Assembly: GCA_000827265.1 (NCBI GenBank)
Contig: KN834750.1
Coordinates: forward strand, 1,403,297 to 1,467,296
DNA length: 64,000 nucleotides
DNA from: Collybiopsis luxurians FD-317 M1
Lineage: Eukaryota > Basidiomycota > Agaricomycetes > Agaricales > Omphalotaceae
Direction: 5' to 3'
Each line of letters opens with the position of its first letter. The first letter of the stretch is position 1. Positions 12,369 to 22,960 of this stretch are shown here, in pieces. A model generated the notes under the pieces. That model did no database searches. It saw nothing but the letters and a program-made list of their open reading frames with translations, and was not told the origin of the DNA. The position numbers were made by a program, and so were the translations under genes.

Positions 12369-13946
12369 CTAACCGCCACGCGCTACGACGAAGCGAATCA
12401 AGTCTTGCAGGATGATGGTAACGAGAGTAGCGGCCGCACTGACGATTTCGCGCTGATCTTCCGCGACGTGGGGAAGGACGCGCACATTGAACTTGTCAGG
12501 ATGGTAGAGCAACAGCTCATGGCGAAGTCGTTGCTTGACACGAACGGCCTTGAAGCCGGGTCGACGATGATTAAGTAGGAATATTTTGATAGCCTCTGGG
12601 TTAAAGTCGTCGAGACTAAAAATATCATTAAATTGCGGCCAGGGAAGCTGGCTGAGCACGAGGGGAGCCGGGATCTCCTCGTCGATCTCCCCTTTGAGCG
12701 CAGCCCAAGCGCGACGATACCTATCCCATCTTACGAACGCAGGCTGATCAATTGCGGGGGTAGCGAACGGCCCAGGGGCATCCTCTTCCTCTGCAGCCTT
12801 CACTTCTTTAGCTAACGCCGATTCCCGGTTCATCCGCTGGTACCAAGCCCTCCGAATCTGCTCCTGCAGCTCTTGCTCCCTCTTTTGCAGATGGGCCTGG
12901 GCGTGGTCCTCCGCACGAGCTTTTTCCTCGGCATGAGCCATTTCCTCCGCACAAACCTTTTCCTCCTGGTGCCTTTCTTCCCAGCCGCGCCTCGCCTCCC
13001 GCATACGCTCTTCTCGAACTTGGGGCCAGATTGGATCTTTTCCGGCATCTAATTGCTCGTAGAGGCTCCCGCCACGTCTGAGGTTGGGGAAAGGGGTGTC
13101 CGGCGGAATTTCTCCAGCATTGATCCGCGCTCGATGAGCTTGCCATACGGCAGCGTCCTTCAGGACTTGGTCTGCAGCCAGGATGCGCGTTGAAGGCGAT
13201 ACTGCTGCCAAGGACTTGGGAGCTGAGTAACGCGGAGGCCTTGAATTCGGCATCACTGGAGGAGGCCCTTTGTTCAACTTCCAGGCCGCCTCCGGGGTGG
13301 CCTGTTGCTTGAGCTTCTCACGAAGCTCCTTGGCTCTGGCATCGTGCTCTGCCGCCTCCTTCTCCCTTTCTCCCGCCAACTTCGCCGCTTCATCCAGACG
13401 CACAAGATTTTCGAAATTCTCGGTAAGAAGTGCGTGGCGAAAGTTCAACTTGTTCATCTCATGGAAAAATATCTTCTCCGCCTGGATACGAGGCCTGGAA
13501 GTACCACGAGTCTTCTTGAAAGCATAGTTGAACTTGTCCTTGAGAGTTCCTTGCTCGAAGTTGAATGAAGTTTCCGCGTTCGGAGGGGTATAAGTCCTGG
13601 GCGGAACTTGCGGGGGCGCCGTAGTAGGCTTAGGAGCAAGCGGCTTCTTGTTTCGATTGTTGGCGCGTTTGGCACGCAATTCTGCAGCTCGACGATAGAT
13701 TTCGCTGGGGCTACGCCCAAGGTCACTGGCCCGCTTTCGAGGCATGAGCGGAGGCATGCGGACAGTAGGCTGACGGGGAATACCACGATGAGAGCGTAGG
13801 AGAGCGATGGATTTTTGCTTCTTAACACTGGTGGTAGTCTGCTTCCTCTTCCCGCCTAGACCAGCCCCCCAAGGGAGGATCGCGCGCAGGGCAGGGAGTT
13901 TACTGAACAGTTCCGGGAAAGTAGGTGGCTTGAAAATTGGGAGCAT
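12369..13946 (-). CDS. Conserved basidiomycete protein with C-terminal HPDKF (NFKBIL1/J-like) motif
   Basis: A single-exon 525-residue protein. The N-terminal third is basic and proline-rich with RKRASDLGRSPSEIYRR-like sequence. The centre (roughly residues 170-420) is a long Glu/Lys/Ala/Arg-rich coiled coil with repeated AEE and REE units. The last 100 residues are compact and contain WPQFNDIF, RRPGFKAVRVKQRLR and LLYHPDKF, resembling the short helical HPDKF element of NFKBIL1-like and J-like proteins of Agaricomycetes rather than a full DnaJ domain. The surrounding J-domain helices are not recognisable, so chaperone activity should not be assumed. It is convergent with ALG2 (155 nt apart). 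No function is assigned; the coding call is strong because of length and consistent composition. Confidence 0.8.
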   Translation of the reverse strand: MLPIFKPPTFPELFSKLPALRAILPWGAGLGGKRKQTTTSVKKQKSIALLRSHRGIPRQPTVRMPPLMPRKRASDLGRSPSEIYRRAAELRAKRANNRNKKPLAPKPTTAPPQVPPRTYTPPNAETSFNFEQGTLKDKFNYAFKKTRGTSRPRIQAEKIFFHEMNKLNFRHALLTENFENLVRLDEAAKLAGEREKEAAEHDARAKELREKLKQQATPEAAWKLNKGPPPVMPNSRPPRYSAPKSLAAVSPSTRILAADQVLKDAAVWQAHRARINAGEIPPDTPFPNLRRGGSLYEQLDAGKDPIWPQVREERMREARRGWEERHQEEKVCAEEMAHAEEKARAEDHAQAHLQKREQELQEQIRRAWYQRMNRESALAKEVKAAEEEDAPGPFATPAIDQPAFVRWDRYRRAWAALKGEIDEEIPAPLVLSQLPWPQFNDIFSLDDFNPEAIKIFLLNHRRPGFKAVRVKQRLRHELLLYHPDKFNVRVLPHVAEDQREIVSAAATLVTIILQDLIRFVVARGG

Positions 13947-14342
13947 TGCGGTAAGAGTCGTTTAGAGTGATTGAGCAAACGGTTAAAGAGAGGAAAGAGA
14001 ACTTGTAACTAGCAATGCTGAGTTTACGGAGGGGGTTTGGTGATTTTTTAGCATAAGTTCACTGTAAGTTCACAATAAATATTCGGAGAGTGGGAAAGCG
14101 GGCTGTTGGTGTGGTAATGTTACGATGCGTGGCATTCTTCATTGTTCGCGCAAGCTCCCGTCCCCAGTCGGCGAATAAGGAACAATCATTGTATACAGTA
14201 GCCGCGGAACGGAAATTTCGAAATTTGGTTCTGAGTACTCGCTGACATGTTGTCAAACTATCTCTTCGTATGCAGCAAAAGAACAATGAATGCAGTATTC
14301 ATTTGCGCGACTGCCTTCAACTTGTGTCCTAAAAAGGGAATT

Positions 14343-14425
14343 TTAGCCCTTTGACCACGATGGCGCTTGCTGCAGCAGGTGAACTCGAACAATGACAATC
14401 TATAACCGGAAGGTCAAAGTGCTAA
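14343..14425. repeat. Imperfect inverted repeat (14-nt arms, 13 matched)
   Basis: The arm at 14343-14356 (TTAGCCCTTTGACC) is matched at 13 of 14 positions by the reverse complement of 14412-14425 (GGTCAAAGTGCTAA), separated by 55 nt. It sits between divergently transcribed genes. It could be a regulatory palindrome, a hairpin, or the ends of a tiny MITE-like remnant. No flanking target-site duplication is evident. Confidence 0.5.
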
Positions 14426-14512
14426 TGGAGAACAAAAAACGAATAAAAGGACTATCGCGATCCGAAAGTGGCTCTCAAGACTTTCCTTTACCCACCCTCT
14501 TCACGTTGACGG

Positions 14513-15232
14513 ATGGCTGTAATCACTCGATCCCAGACTCGCAAACAGCACGCTAACGCCAATTCCGAGAACTTAGCGCCTCCCATTGTGCCGCCAGGAT
14601 CTCCCTTCCAGCTCAAACACCCATCCCAAACCGCAGTTAATCAACAACTCCGCCGCGCGCTCTCTCGAGCCATGTCCCAAAGCTGGGTATCGTCTGGACC
14701 CGTTTCTACCACTCAACCAAGTTTAAAGCTGGCCCCCAAACCACTACAAGCGTATACAACGCCGATTCATCTCATAGGCAAAGGAATAGAGAATCCAGAT
14801 CTTTTGAAAGCTCCCAAGGGTAAAAAGGCTCACCCTCGCCTTAAAATACCTGCAGAGATCAAGGAGCAACCTGAAGATGAGCTTGCAAGTGACGACACTT
14901 GTATGCAGGTCGATGATCCCGTTGGATCATTTAAACAGCGGCCTGCAACAAACGCAGAAGCGCGAGTAGCAAGCGCGAGCCAATTATCATGTGATCCTGA
15001 ATTCCTCCCCGCGAAATCTCTTCTTAAGCAGATGGTCCCTTTCCTTGGTGATTGGTTCGATCCAAATGACCTGGACGCGCTTCCTGACGAGGACGAGGAG
15101 ATGGATCAAAATGACGTCGACGAGATTGATCCGAATTTGGTCGCATTGTTGGGAAAATTTTTCAAAGAACATCCTTGTCCTGGAGAAGGTGCCTCTCTCG
15201 AAGAATGGACAAGTTACACAGCTTCTTTTTGA
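14513..15232 (+). CDS. Unassigned protein with basic N-terminus and acidic C-terminus
   Basis: A 239-residue single-exon ORF starting MAVITRSQTRKQ at a good ATG. The first 130 residues are Pro/Ser/Gln-rich and basic, likely disordered. The C-terminal part has FLGDWFDPNDLDALPDED, a strongly acidic run, then LLGKFFKEHPCPGEGASLEEW near the end, a compact amphipathic segment. No family is recognised. Both its promoter and that of the HPDKF protein upstream lie in the 566-nt spacer, so the pair is divergent. The frame is open throughout and codon use is gene-like, but a species-specific protein cannot be told from a family member without a search. Confidence 0.65.
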   Translation: MAVITRSQTRKQHANANSENLAPPIVPPGSPFQLKHPSQTAVNQQLRRALSRAMSQSWVSSGPVSTTQPSLKLAPKPLQAYTTPIHLIGKGIENPDLLKAPKGKKAHPRLKIPAEIKEQPEDELASDDTCMQVDDPVGSFKQRPATNAEARVASASQLSCDPEFLPAKSLLKQMVPFLGDWFDPNDLDALPDEDEEMDQNDVDEIDPNLVALLGKFFKEHPCPGEGASLEEWTSYTASF

Positions 15233-15698
15233 ATGGTACCGATAGATCAATCGATGTTTTCAACTTTCGTAGTAGTATATGTAATGTACATGCCCTTTCC
15301 TGCATAACCATGTCCTTAGCTTGCGAATATCAAGAAAGAAAGAAAAAATACCCAGTTTGAAGGACTGCCGTGTCCAGACGCCTTGAATGCTTGAATACTG
15401 TAACTTTAGCACGAAAGGGGTTAATCTACCCACGTGAAAATCGCCATCGCGTCAATTATAGGGCACTGAGAGTAGCCCGGTTCCACCTGAGAGCGGGTTG
15501 GTGCACTGTATCCACTTATGGGAAGGAAGACACTGTAAACGGTTGGATGCTCATCGTCATTTGCGGGACTAATGCCTGATCCGTTGCATTTCGCTCCGAA
15601 AGAAATCCAGTCCGTTACAAATCGCTGACAAGCTGCGAGTGCTATGGAGCCAGAACAAGAAGATTAGGATTAAGTACGTTTTATTAAGTAGAATAGCT

Positions 15699-16590
15699 CT
15701 ATAGGTTTGAATCCTGAACTTTCGAAATGACGGTCCCGTCATCGGCGATGACCTTGAATCGAACTGACGGAGTATGAGTGAAGCTTGTTCAGCACCTGGA
15801 CAGAACACCTTACGGATTTCGAAAGGGATACCCTTTTCCCGGCGAATGCTAGTAAAATAGACCGTCCCAGCACCTGAGTAACAATAAGGAACGCGCCAAA
15901 AAAGCCATTGAAAACACACAGACCTTTGGACCCTTTGATTCTAAAGCTAACATCGATATTACCTTGCATGGTACTGATCTGCGCAAAAATCAGTAAAAGA
16001 ACTCGATCACTGACAAGTCTGAATTAACCGAGCCAATAATCCTTGGGTCTCCATTCAGCCACCACTCGCCCTGCATCCGTATTGCATCCCCAAGAGCCTC
16101 ACGCAATTGTGGATCTTCCCGCAACTCTCGCATGATTTGCTTGACTACCGAACTAGATATCTTCTCTTGGTTCGTCACATATGTAAGGAAAGCTGCCCAC
16201 CCAGCCGCACCAATAATTGAAAAGGCGAATATAGTAGGCCAGTTACTCTGGAGAAGAGTTGAGTACATCTTTAGGAGTCCTCACTGCGATAATGCGTACT
16301 TGTAAGCGAGGTAAATCCCTCTTCATCGCGGGTGGTGGATGTTTAAGATGATATGGCCTGGGACGGGAAGTTCCAGAATACATTGTAACATTCGGGGGCT
16401 CCGTTGCGGCTGGAGTGGGACGGTTTGTGGTCGAAAGGGATTTTCTTGGAATAAGTAAAGTTTGACTTGGTCTGGATAGTGTTGTCGTTAGAAAGGAAGA
16501 GCGAGATGACATTAGGGATTTTGTAGCATAAGAGTTCATGGCGGAATGAGAATTGAACGTTTTGGTAAAGTTTGAAAGGAAGTCTTTCAT
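15699..16590 (-). CDS. COA1: COA1, cytochrome c oxidase assembly factor 1
   Basis: Mitochondrial inner-membrane protein needed for early cytochrome c oxidase (Cox1) assembly. Exon 1 (ATG at 16590; a second in-frame Met lies at codon 18) encodes a Ser/Thr/Arg-rich mitochondrial presequence and ends PPPAMKRDLPRLQ. Exon 2 begins with the single membrane helix NWPTIFAFSIIGAAGWAAFL and continues TNQEKISSSVVKQIM, LREALGDAI and WWLNGDPRI. Exon 3 gives MQGNIDVSFRIKGSK; the last exons give AGTVYFTSIRREKG, PFEI-LRFKVIADDG and the stop at 15699. Four introns are in frame only when spliced. All features match the COA1 family in order and length. Confidence 0.92.
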
Positions 16591-17013
16591 GTGAATCTGT
16601 TTACAGTCCGTAGACGCCCAGTTAAGCGCTCGTCTAGTCCGACCTGTGACAGTCAGGTGAAAGTGCTAAGGCAAAGCTTCCAGAAATCGTAGGGGTACAA
16701 AATCGCGTCGATTCACTCCGCCGAAGCAGCTCAACTGTCTCGGCAATCCCGAAACAGTGGTAAAAATGTAAATGTGCTAGCTCGGCTAAATCTCAGACTA
16801 AACCTGAAGCAGCTCCCTCTAAACTCAAAAGAACATTTGCAATTGCATCGAAACCATAAGAAATAAATAGCTAAGCTCTGGCCATAACTTTTTAGACCGT
16901 GACTTCGTAGCAATCTTTTCCTACATCCACCCAGAACTGGACCTGAATCAGAATATAATGAACATCGAGAAAATCAACCGCTGCCATTTAGAATGGGTAC
17001 TTACAAGAACAGT

Positions 17014-17480
17014 CTAGTTCGACTGGCAGGTGAACGAGTTGGCGATTTTGGAAAAGCCGACGGTACTGAGATCGTTGACGGTTCCGTTGATCAATTGCTG
17101 AGAGCCAGTGCAAGCTTCGCCACTGCGCGGCGTAAACAACGTCAAGACCCGCTCAAAAGCCGCGAGATTAAAAACACGTACGTGAAGAGAGTGCATTCGA
17201 TGCCGGCTGGGGTGGCACAACTTTCCACGAGATCGCCCTGTCCGTTAGCGATGAGGCTGGTGCATCCGACAGGTAGAGTCGTGGCGGTCCAAGTGAGGCA
17301 GTTGCCCAAGTTGACCTGATTGCAAGTGGTAAAGACCAGGATGGCGTTGGCCAGGTCGGGGACGGGGCCCTTGTGAGCAACAGCAGGTGCTGGGGCATCA
17401 CGGGGAGTGCTGACAGCAAAGGACGAGACCAAGGTCGCGTTAAGAATGAGAGCAAAGAGGGCAAGAAGGGACTTGAACAT
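17014..17480 (-). CDS. Small secreted cysteine-containing protein
   Basis: Two exons join (donor at about 17181, ending ...CTLFT; exon 2 begins GEACTGSQQL) to give a protein of about 130 residues. The ATG at 17480 opens a clear signal peptide (MFKSLLALFALILNATLVSSFA), followed by a short Pro/Ala linker with DAPAPAVAHKG and a mature domain with about seven cysteines: CNQVNLGNC, VGC, ESC, IEC, EAC and TC near the end. This pattern is common among small secreted proteins of Agaricomycetes. It shows no hydrophobin spacing (the CC pairs are missing). A TATA box sits upstream. Function unknown; it may be a wall-associated or effector-like protein. Confidence 0.75.
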
Positions 17481-17557
17481 GGCTAAACTTGGATTCGTAA
17501 ATGCAGAAGCTGCTCTGGCTAGCTTTAGCTAAGGTATCATCTGGAAACCCATCGAGC

Positions 17558-17564
17558 TTTTATA
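17558..17564 (-). promoter_or_regulatory. TATA box of the small secreted protein gene
   Basis: TATAAAA on the minus strand lies 78 nt upstream of the ATG at 17480, a typical distance for a strong, regulated fungal promoter. Confidence 0.5.
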
Positions 17565-19209
17565 GAGCAGAAAGACGGGTGACCCTTTTGAGATGATGGA
17601 TTGCAATGGAAGTCCGAATTCTAATCCTGTGTCGAAATATACATCTTTCCGCCCTGTTCATCAACTGTACCGGCCATCTTTTGAATCAATGATCTCGCTT
17701 CTCGAAGTCCATTAACGTTTCCCAAATTCAATCAGCATGCCAGCTCTTTGGGTTTAGTAGACAGAGAAGCATGTTTACAATGACAATGTTTGAGGGGAGA
17801 ACAAGTAATGACTGCCGGATAGACTGGAATAGTAGAGGGCGTTGCCATTCAAATTACCAGGTAAACCGCCTCTAGAACTCTTCATCGTCAACCGCCGATT
17901 GGTCACGGCTGCTGGAAATCCACAGGTAGACTCGTTTTGACATGAATCGACCCTACAGCTCGCATGCTTGGTAGTGAAGAGCGAACGGCGGTAGGTAAGT
18001 GAAAGGACAGGAATGTCAGCTCAGTTCCGGGTCATATTCAAAGTCACCGCTCGAAATAACATCCTTGATTCAATCGTATCATCTGATTCTTATACGACTT
18101 GCCAAGAATAGCGAAATGGATAGCAACCTATAGTAACGGAAGCGGTCAATGCAGCCCACGGCTCCCAGCACTGAAGAAACTAGGTGTTTCAGCGGTCTCT
18201 CCGCATGGTAAACCAGAATGAATGTCGTCAGAGCACTTACTTTCTGCAAAAAAAGAAAAAAATACTATGGGAAGAAGGTAGCTTAGAGTTCCTGTTCGTT
18301 CCTGGGACCCTCGTAGAGTTTCTGTTCGAATGCTTCTAACTTGATTCGAGACCGTGTTCAAGAAGCACTTGGGAAGATCAGAAAATATGAAGTAGAGCGT
18401 GCCGAGCGCTCTCTGTGAATGATCTCGAACGCCACTGCGTTGCAAACATGCAATTATAACGAAACATCGGTCGGGTGTAAGATAATCGATGAACGAAAGT
18501 GGAAGATTGACCATAACCAAACTTTGCCAAATTTTCCCGCTGTGGCGGCTTTGCCGTGACAAGCGTATCTGGATGAGCGGCCACAACCGTTAGCTTCATG
18601 GTTTCTGGCAGATATTCTGACGTTGTACGGGCGCTGGAAACCAATAACTAAGAAAGTAAAACTTTGCCTTTCCGAAGAGCAGCCCGATGCGGCACCGGCG
18701 TCGTATTCGGGATGTTCGTGGGAGATAGTACAGGCTGCGAAGCCCCCACAAGTTGAAGTAATCACGGACGCAGATAATCTCCTGAAATACATACCACGTT
18801 GTTCGCACCGACTTTGACTTCTGACATCTTGACTGCACTAGAACCTATACCCAATTCCTGCAGCAGTTTGTAGTCCTCGAGGCTCGAAGCGCCAATCGCA
18901 TGATGTGGTGCGGCTGTAGGTCCTCGAGCTTTGTGATGCATTTTCTAACAAATCTTTCCATCTTCTGATTTATTCCCCAGGACATGCGCACAAGGTGAGG
19001 CATTCTAACTGACTAGAGTACTTCTTGCCCTATCTCAGCTAAGAAGTATATCGTTATCTTGATTAAAATGGTCATTTGGTTACGAATTACATTAGAAAAT
19101 CGAACAACGCCTACTTTCGAAGCATTCGTCAAGGCTGTTCTGGATTCTGGCAAATCATCAAACGTGGCATAGATATATCGTACGATATATTAACTACGAC
19201 CAGCCTGAG
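17565..19209. other. Region without a confident gene; coding-like minus-strand stretch at about 18150-18930
   Basis: No ORF here matches a known family. On the minus strand, an ATG near 18942 opens MHHKARGPTAAPHHAIG followed by SLEDYKLLQELGIGSS, faintly like a kinase glycine loop. Downstream pieces in different frames (about 18790-18460) look protein-like, but I could not splice them into one convincing product. It may be a rapidly evolving gene, a pseudogene or chance. Confidence 0.3.
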
Positions 19210-19239
19210 ATGAGTTGCGTTCTCGGACTCGCGCCATGA
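19210..19239 (+). promoter_or_regulatory. Upstream ORF overlapping the next start codon
   Basis: A nine-codon uORF begins at 19210 and its TGA overlaps the main ATG at 19236 as ATGA. Such an arrangement can permit reinitiation or dampen translation of the main frame. Confidence 0.4.
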
Positions 19240-19967
19240 ACGATCGTCAATTCATGTCGTCCTCTCATCGTTCGTCCGGCTCTACTAATTCTAGTTTGCA
19301 TTCCACTTCGTCCCGACAATCTGAACCTAGCCTGCTTGCTGCACCCTCCAGTTTCAAGCATACCATTGACCTTCCTCCCGATGATTTTCCGAGCAGTACT
19401 GTGCGTGCTGAGGATTTCGAAGATGACGACGACGTCGAGATGCAGCGATACCTCGAACAGATTTATATGATGTCAAAATCGGAGTCGGTCAATTCCGAAC
19501 ACGATTACAGAATCAGACAAAGTTCGGGTTTACCGGGGAGTGCAGGGGATTCTGGCTTGGGAGGACTTGGTTTAATCGATATCAGCCCGGTTGGCGGTCA
19601 AAGTCCTTATAAGACCCCAATGACGGATAGACTAAAGGGAGAGGGATCAGGCAGGGATAATTATAGGATGCGAAGTCGTGATACCCTATACAATTCGGGT
19701 GGCAAACAACACAACAGCAGCGCGTCGAGCTCCTCCAGTTATCACGCGACGACTCACAATTTTGGAGGCCGAAATGGCAGGTTTGACCGCGACGTCGGGT
19801 TGAACAATATCACGCTGAATGGGTTTGACACTTTCAGCGGGAGGGACAGTGTTCCAGATGAATTGGATGACCTGGATATTGCTTTGGTGCTTCCAGAGGA
19901 GCAGTGGTATGGTTCGCAACCCAGGTATACCGATAAAGGGAAGGGTAGAAGTAGAGACGCATATTAG
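19236..19967 (+). CDS. Unassigned Ser/Gly-rich, probably disordered protein
   Basis: A single-exon protein of 243 residues from the ATG at 19236. The sequence is Ser/Thr/Gly/Asp-rich. An acidic patch (EDFEDDDDVEMQRYLEQI) contains the only helix-like stretch, followed by a serine-rich run and a C-terminal acidic motif DELDDLDIALVLPEEQW before a basic tail. Low complexity and an absence of catalytic motifs suggest a regulatory or scaffold protein. A second Met lies 10 codons inside. No family recognised. It is preceded by a uORF, and the coding status rests on frame length and composition. Confidence 0.6.
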   Translation: MNDRQFMSSSHRSSGSTNSSLHSTSSRQSEPSLLAAPSSFKHTIDLPPDDFPSSTVRAEDFEDDDDVEMQRYLEQIYMMSKSESVNSEHDYRIRQSSGLPGSAGDSGLGGLGLIDISPVGGQSPYKTPMTDRLKGEGSGRDNYRMRSRDTLYNSGGKQHNSSASSSSSYHATTHNFGGRNGRFDRDVGLNNITLNGFDTFSGRDSVPDELDDLDIALVLPEEQWYGSQPRYTDKGKGRSRDAY

Positions 19968-20833
19968 TGAGAAGACTTCTGAAAGGAGGTCATACATCAT
20001 CTGTAAAGTATTTTCTAAGTATGTGCACTTGTACAATACCATTGCACGGAAGGCTCGCGGTTGGCTCTTGTCTGAGCATCTTGAACAAATCATAACCTGG
20101 GCACCAGATGTCCGTAGAACAGGGCTCTGGAAGTTTATTTTGATTCTGACGCATCTAGCATACCGGCTATCCACGAGACGATGGAGGAAACCAGCTGAAG
20201 GCTGGCGGAAGTGAACTCAACGCTTCATGTAAGCGCTCGAAACTGCCGCGCGCGCTTATTCGATTTCTACTAGAAATAGAACGTGCTTCGAATTCTGCAG
20301 TGTCGCATGCATTGCTTCTGGATGCTCCGAGAAGGATGCTCACAAAAAGTATTTCATGCTGTTTTGTACATTCAAAACTCGCTTATATGTGTGCCCTGTT
20401 ATTGTAAGTAATCGATATTCGGATAAGTAGCAGCGAAACGAAGGCTAAACTTAGGACAAGCTTGAAGCTAACTTGAAGCTTAAGTTGTGGCGACGCGTTT
20501 TTAGCGGCTTGGCCTGTTCCCTTCTTTCACGTTAATAAAGCTCAGAGGTGGCTTGAGTAATTGGCAAACTTCTCGTTGTCATGTGGAGGATCTTGGGAGG
20601 ATCACCAAACGAGTTTAGTGTCAACCACTATCTTCTTTCACTTCAAAGACTTAATATCGAATTGAGTAAACTTACGTTTCAATTTGGAGTTATAGTCAAT
20701 TTATGTACAAGGAAGGCCTATAGCATACTGGTTACAGATTTAAGCTTGACGGCCAGGAATATATATAATGTCCTCACTCGTTTGCTCTTGCGTCTCTGAA
20801 CACACAGACTATAGCGGAGTTCCGTCTTACTCA

Positions 20834-22960
20834 ATGGAGCCCCTTCGGTATGTGAAGTGCTCCTCTCGCATACAATCAGAGATATGTGATAAACGGGGAA
20901 CCCATGCATGTTCGAAGGTAAATGTCTCGCTCCCATACAATCCGATTCTCTGAGGTTCTGTAACTCTATTGCAGTGTGGTTTGGTCAGAGTATGCATCAA
21001 TTGCCGTCTCTGCCTCATTTCTCTGATTCTTTTGGACGGGATGTTTTTTTCGTGTCTAGTACTGTTCCAAGCAATGTCAGGAAGCACATTGGCCTACACA
21101 CAAGAAGGATTGCAAACATCCTTACAATAGATCTGATTGGAAGCCTACTTGGGTCGCGCAGAACCGGTCGCCAGCATTCGTCGGAGAGGATCTCTCTCCG
21201 CAAGTGCATTTCGGAGCTCATCATGCTCCTGAGTACCTCTGGGGAAACACTCCAGCAGCAGATTGTCTGCAACTTGAACATAACGAAGGCGTGGCGCAAA
21301 GTATCGATAAGGATCTCAATTTATGCTTTGCGGGTATGGCGACTTGATATCCTATGTCTGTGTTTTTCTTTCTTATGTGTTTCCTTTCAGCATCCGGTGA
21401 TATTCGAAATATGATCAAGACAGTCAACGGTCTTCCGGAAGACTATCGAGGTCGATGCAAAATTATTCTCAACGACCGTAGTCCCCTTGTATCTACGCGA
21501 AACATATTGATCCTATATGCGCTCCTACGAGATGGCCCTACCATCGAGTGTGCCGCGGAAACTGCTGTCCATCTGATGTACTCTTCTGCTCTCTGTCCAC
21601 GCAATTCCTCCGAACTTCGGCACTGTGTTCAAAACTTGTACGGTGATCTTATGTATCTACCTGACTCCCCGGCTTTCAGGTCAATAATCGCTAGTACGAA
21701 CTTTCTCGACGCAATAAGAAAAGAGTCCTTCCCAGTTCGAGGACGTGGAACGTTATCAATGCAACAGTATATCTGCGCACTCGTCGCCCAGACTTTGCCC
21801 ATGCTTCGGGCCACGCACTCGGTCCAAGAGACAAGGAAAGCAATGCATAGTGTCATGCTGTGCCCCGAACGCGTTGACTACCGTGATCGATATCTCTTCG
21901 GCCTTGAGCCTCGCGACCGACTTTCGTTCTTGCGTTTCCGTGAAAGTGGAATCCTTTTGCCTTACGGCGAAGATTTGGGCAAGTTTCAAGATGTCAATAG
22001 GCAAGATCGTCTTTTGCCAGGAGATTCTTATGATATTTTTGACTAATAATATTTCGCAGGCTACTATTCTCTGCCGCAGGCAAATGGTTCTCTATGGACA
22101 GCGCCAATCCGTTGTTTAGCTGGGACCTCGGTGAAGTAGTGAAGACAGGTCAGGCGCACGGCCTTGATCGTGCTGATGTCTACGGCTGTCTCTTCTTCCA
22201 CGTCAAAGCTCAGTTCATGAAGTTTGCAAGTCGCTTCGAGCGATTTCAAATTGACATTCACGTCTCGCAATTTGACGCCAGCGCTGCTTCCGAACTTCTT
22301 CAGAAGGGAGAACTCTATCCATCCTTGTTCAACAAAGATACAAAATTCGATCGTATAGAGACATCTAACATAGCAGACTTCCTTGGAATTCCCCGCGTTC
22401 TAGGGGACTGGTCACCTTTGATCAATAGAGGGAATAGGCACGCCTCAATCCTTGTGTATCTCATGAATTGGTTTCTCCGACAACCAGGCGCTTCAACAAT
22501 GGATCCTGTCGGGGTAAAAAAGACTCTAATTCCTATGAAGAAGATCTGTTCAGTCCTAGTGCGTCTAGTTTCTGCTTTGCAAAGTTCTACTCAAACTTGG
22601 TTTTTGTCTGAATTCCAATCCAGGAAATTGACCCTAGAGCAATCGCTTTAAGTGCAGACAGATGCAATCCAGACACCATTCTTATCTATAGCCACCTTGA
22701 TAGTTTCCTCGACAACCACGCACAACTGCAAGAATTTCTGGAGTCAGATGGTGCGAATGGTGCGATTGAATTGCATCGGCTTCGGTTGAAGGCAAGAAAC
22801 CAGGTGAATCCTAGGGTGAGCAAGTCTGAGTTTGACTGTTTTTTCTGAGAGTTTTTGAACTTTCGAATGTTAGCGTTTCGGCATTGCTTTGGGCGACTGT
22901 CCGGATGCTTTGCCTTCGATGACTAAATCAGAGTTTTACAACGCTTGTGCGTTTGTGTAA
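20834..22960 (+). CDS. MYND zinc-finger protein with DUF4470-like domain
   Basis: Multi-exon gene of a family expanded in Agaricomycetes. The first exons give a MYND-type zinc-binding module when spliced: HACSKCGLVRV, then YCSKQCQEAHWPTHKKDC. After KHPYNRSDWKPTW comes the DUF4470-like region: a GDIRNMIKTVNGLP motif, LNDRSPLVSTRNILIL, MYSSALCP, ending with MDSANPLFSWD and a large helical C-terminal part (HVKAQFMKFASRFERFQID) that closes at SEFYNACAFV. An in-frame ATG at 20768 would add 22 residues; 20834 was preferred because it begins MEPLRYVKC, as I recall for relatives. One intron (22001-22059) appears to use a GC donor. The molecular role of this family is unknown; MYND modules usually bind proline-rich partners. 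Confidence 0.83.

Noticed and set aside
12369..12500. Full DnaJ domain in the 525-residue protein
   Set aside because: Only the HPDKF-like element is present, and the flanking J-domain helices are not recognisable.
14343..14425. Possible tRNA gene (stem-like ends and a TTCGA-like core)
   Set aside because: The outer stem extends to 14 bp rather than 7, the TTCGA-type core is central rather than near the 3' end, and no anticodon arm folds.
15720..15969. Apparent early stops in the COA1 region
   Set aside because: Removing three short introns gives the uninterrupted, conserved COA1 C-terminus.
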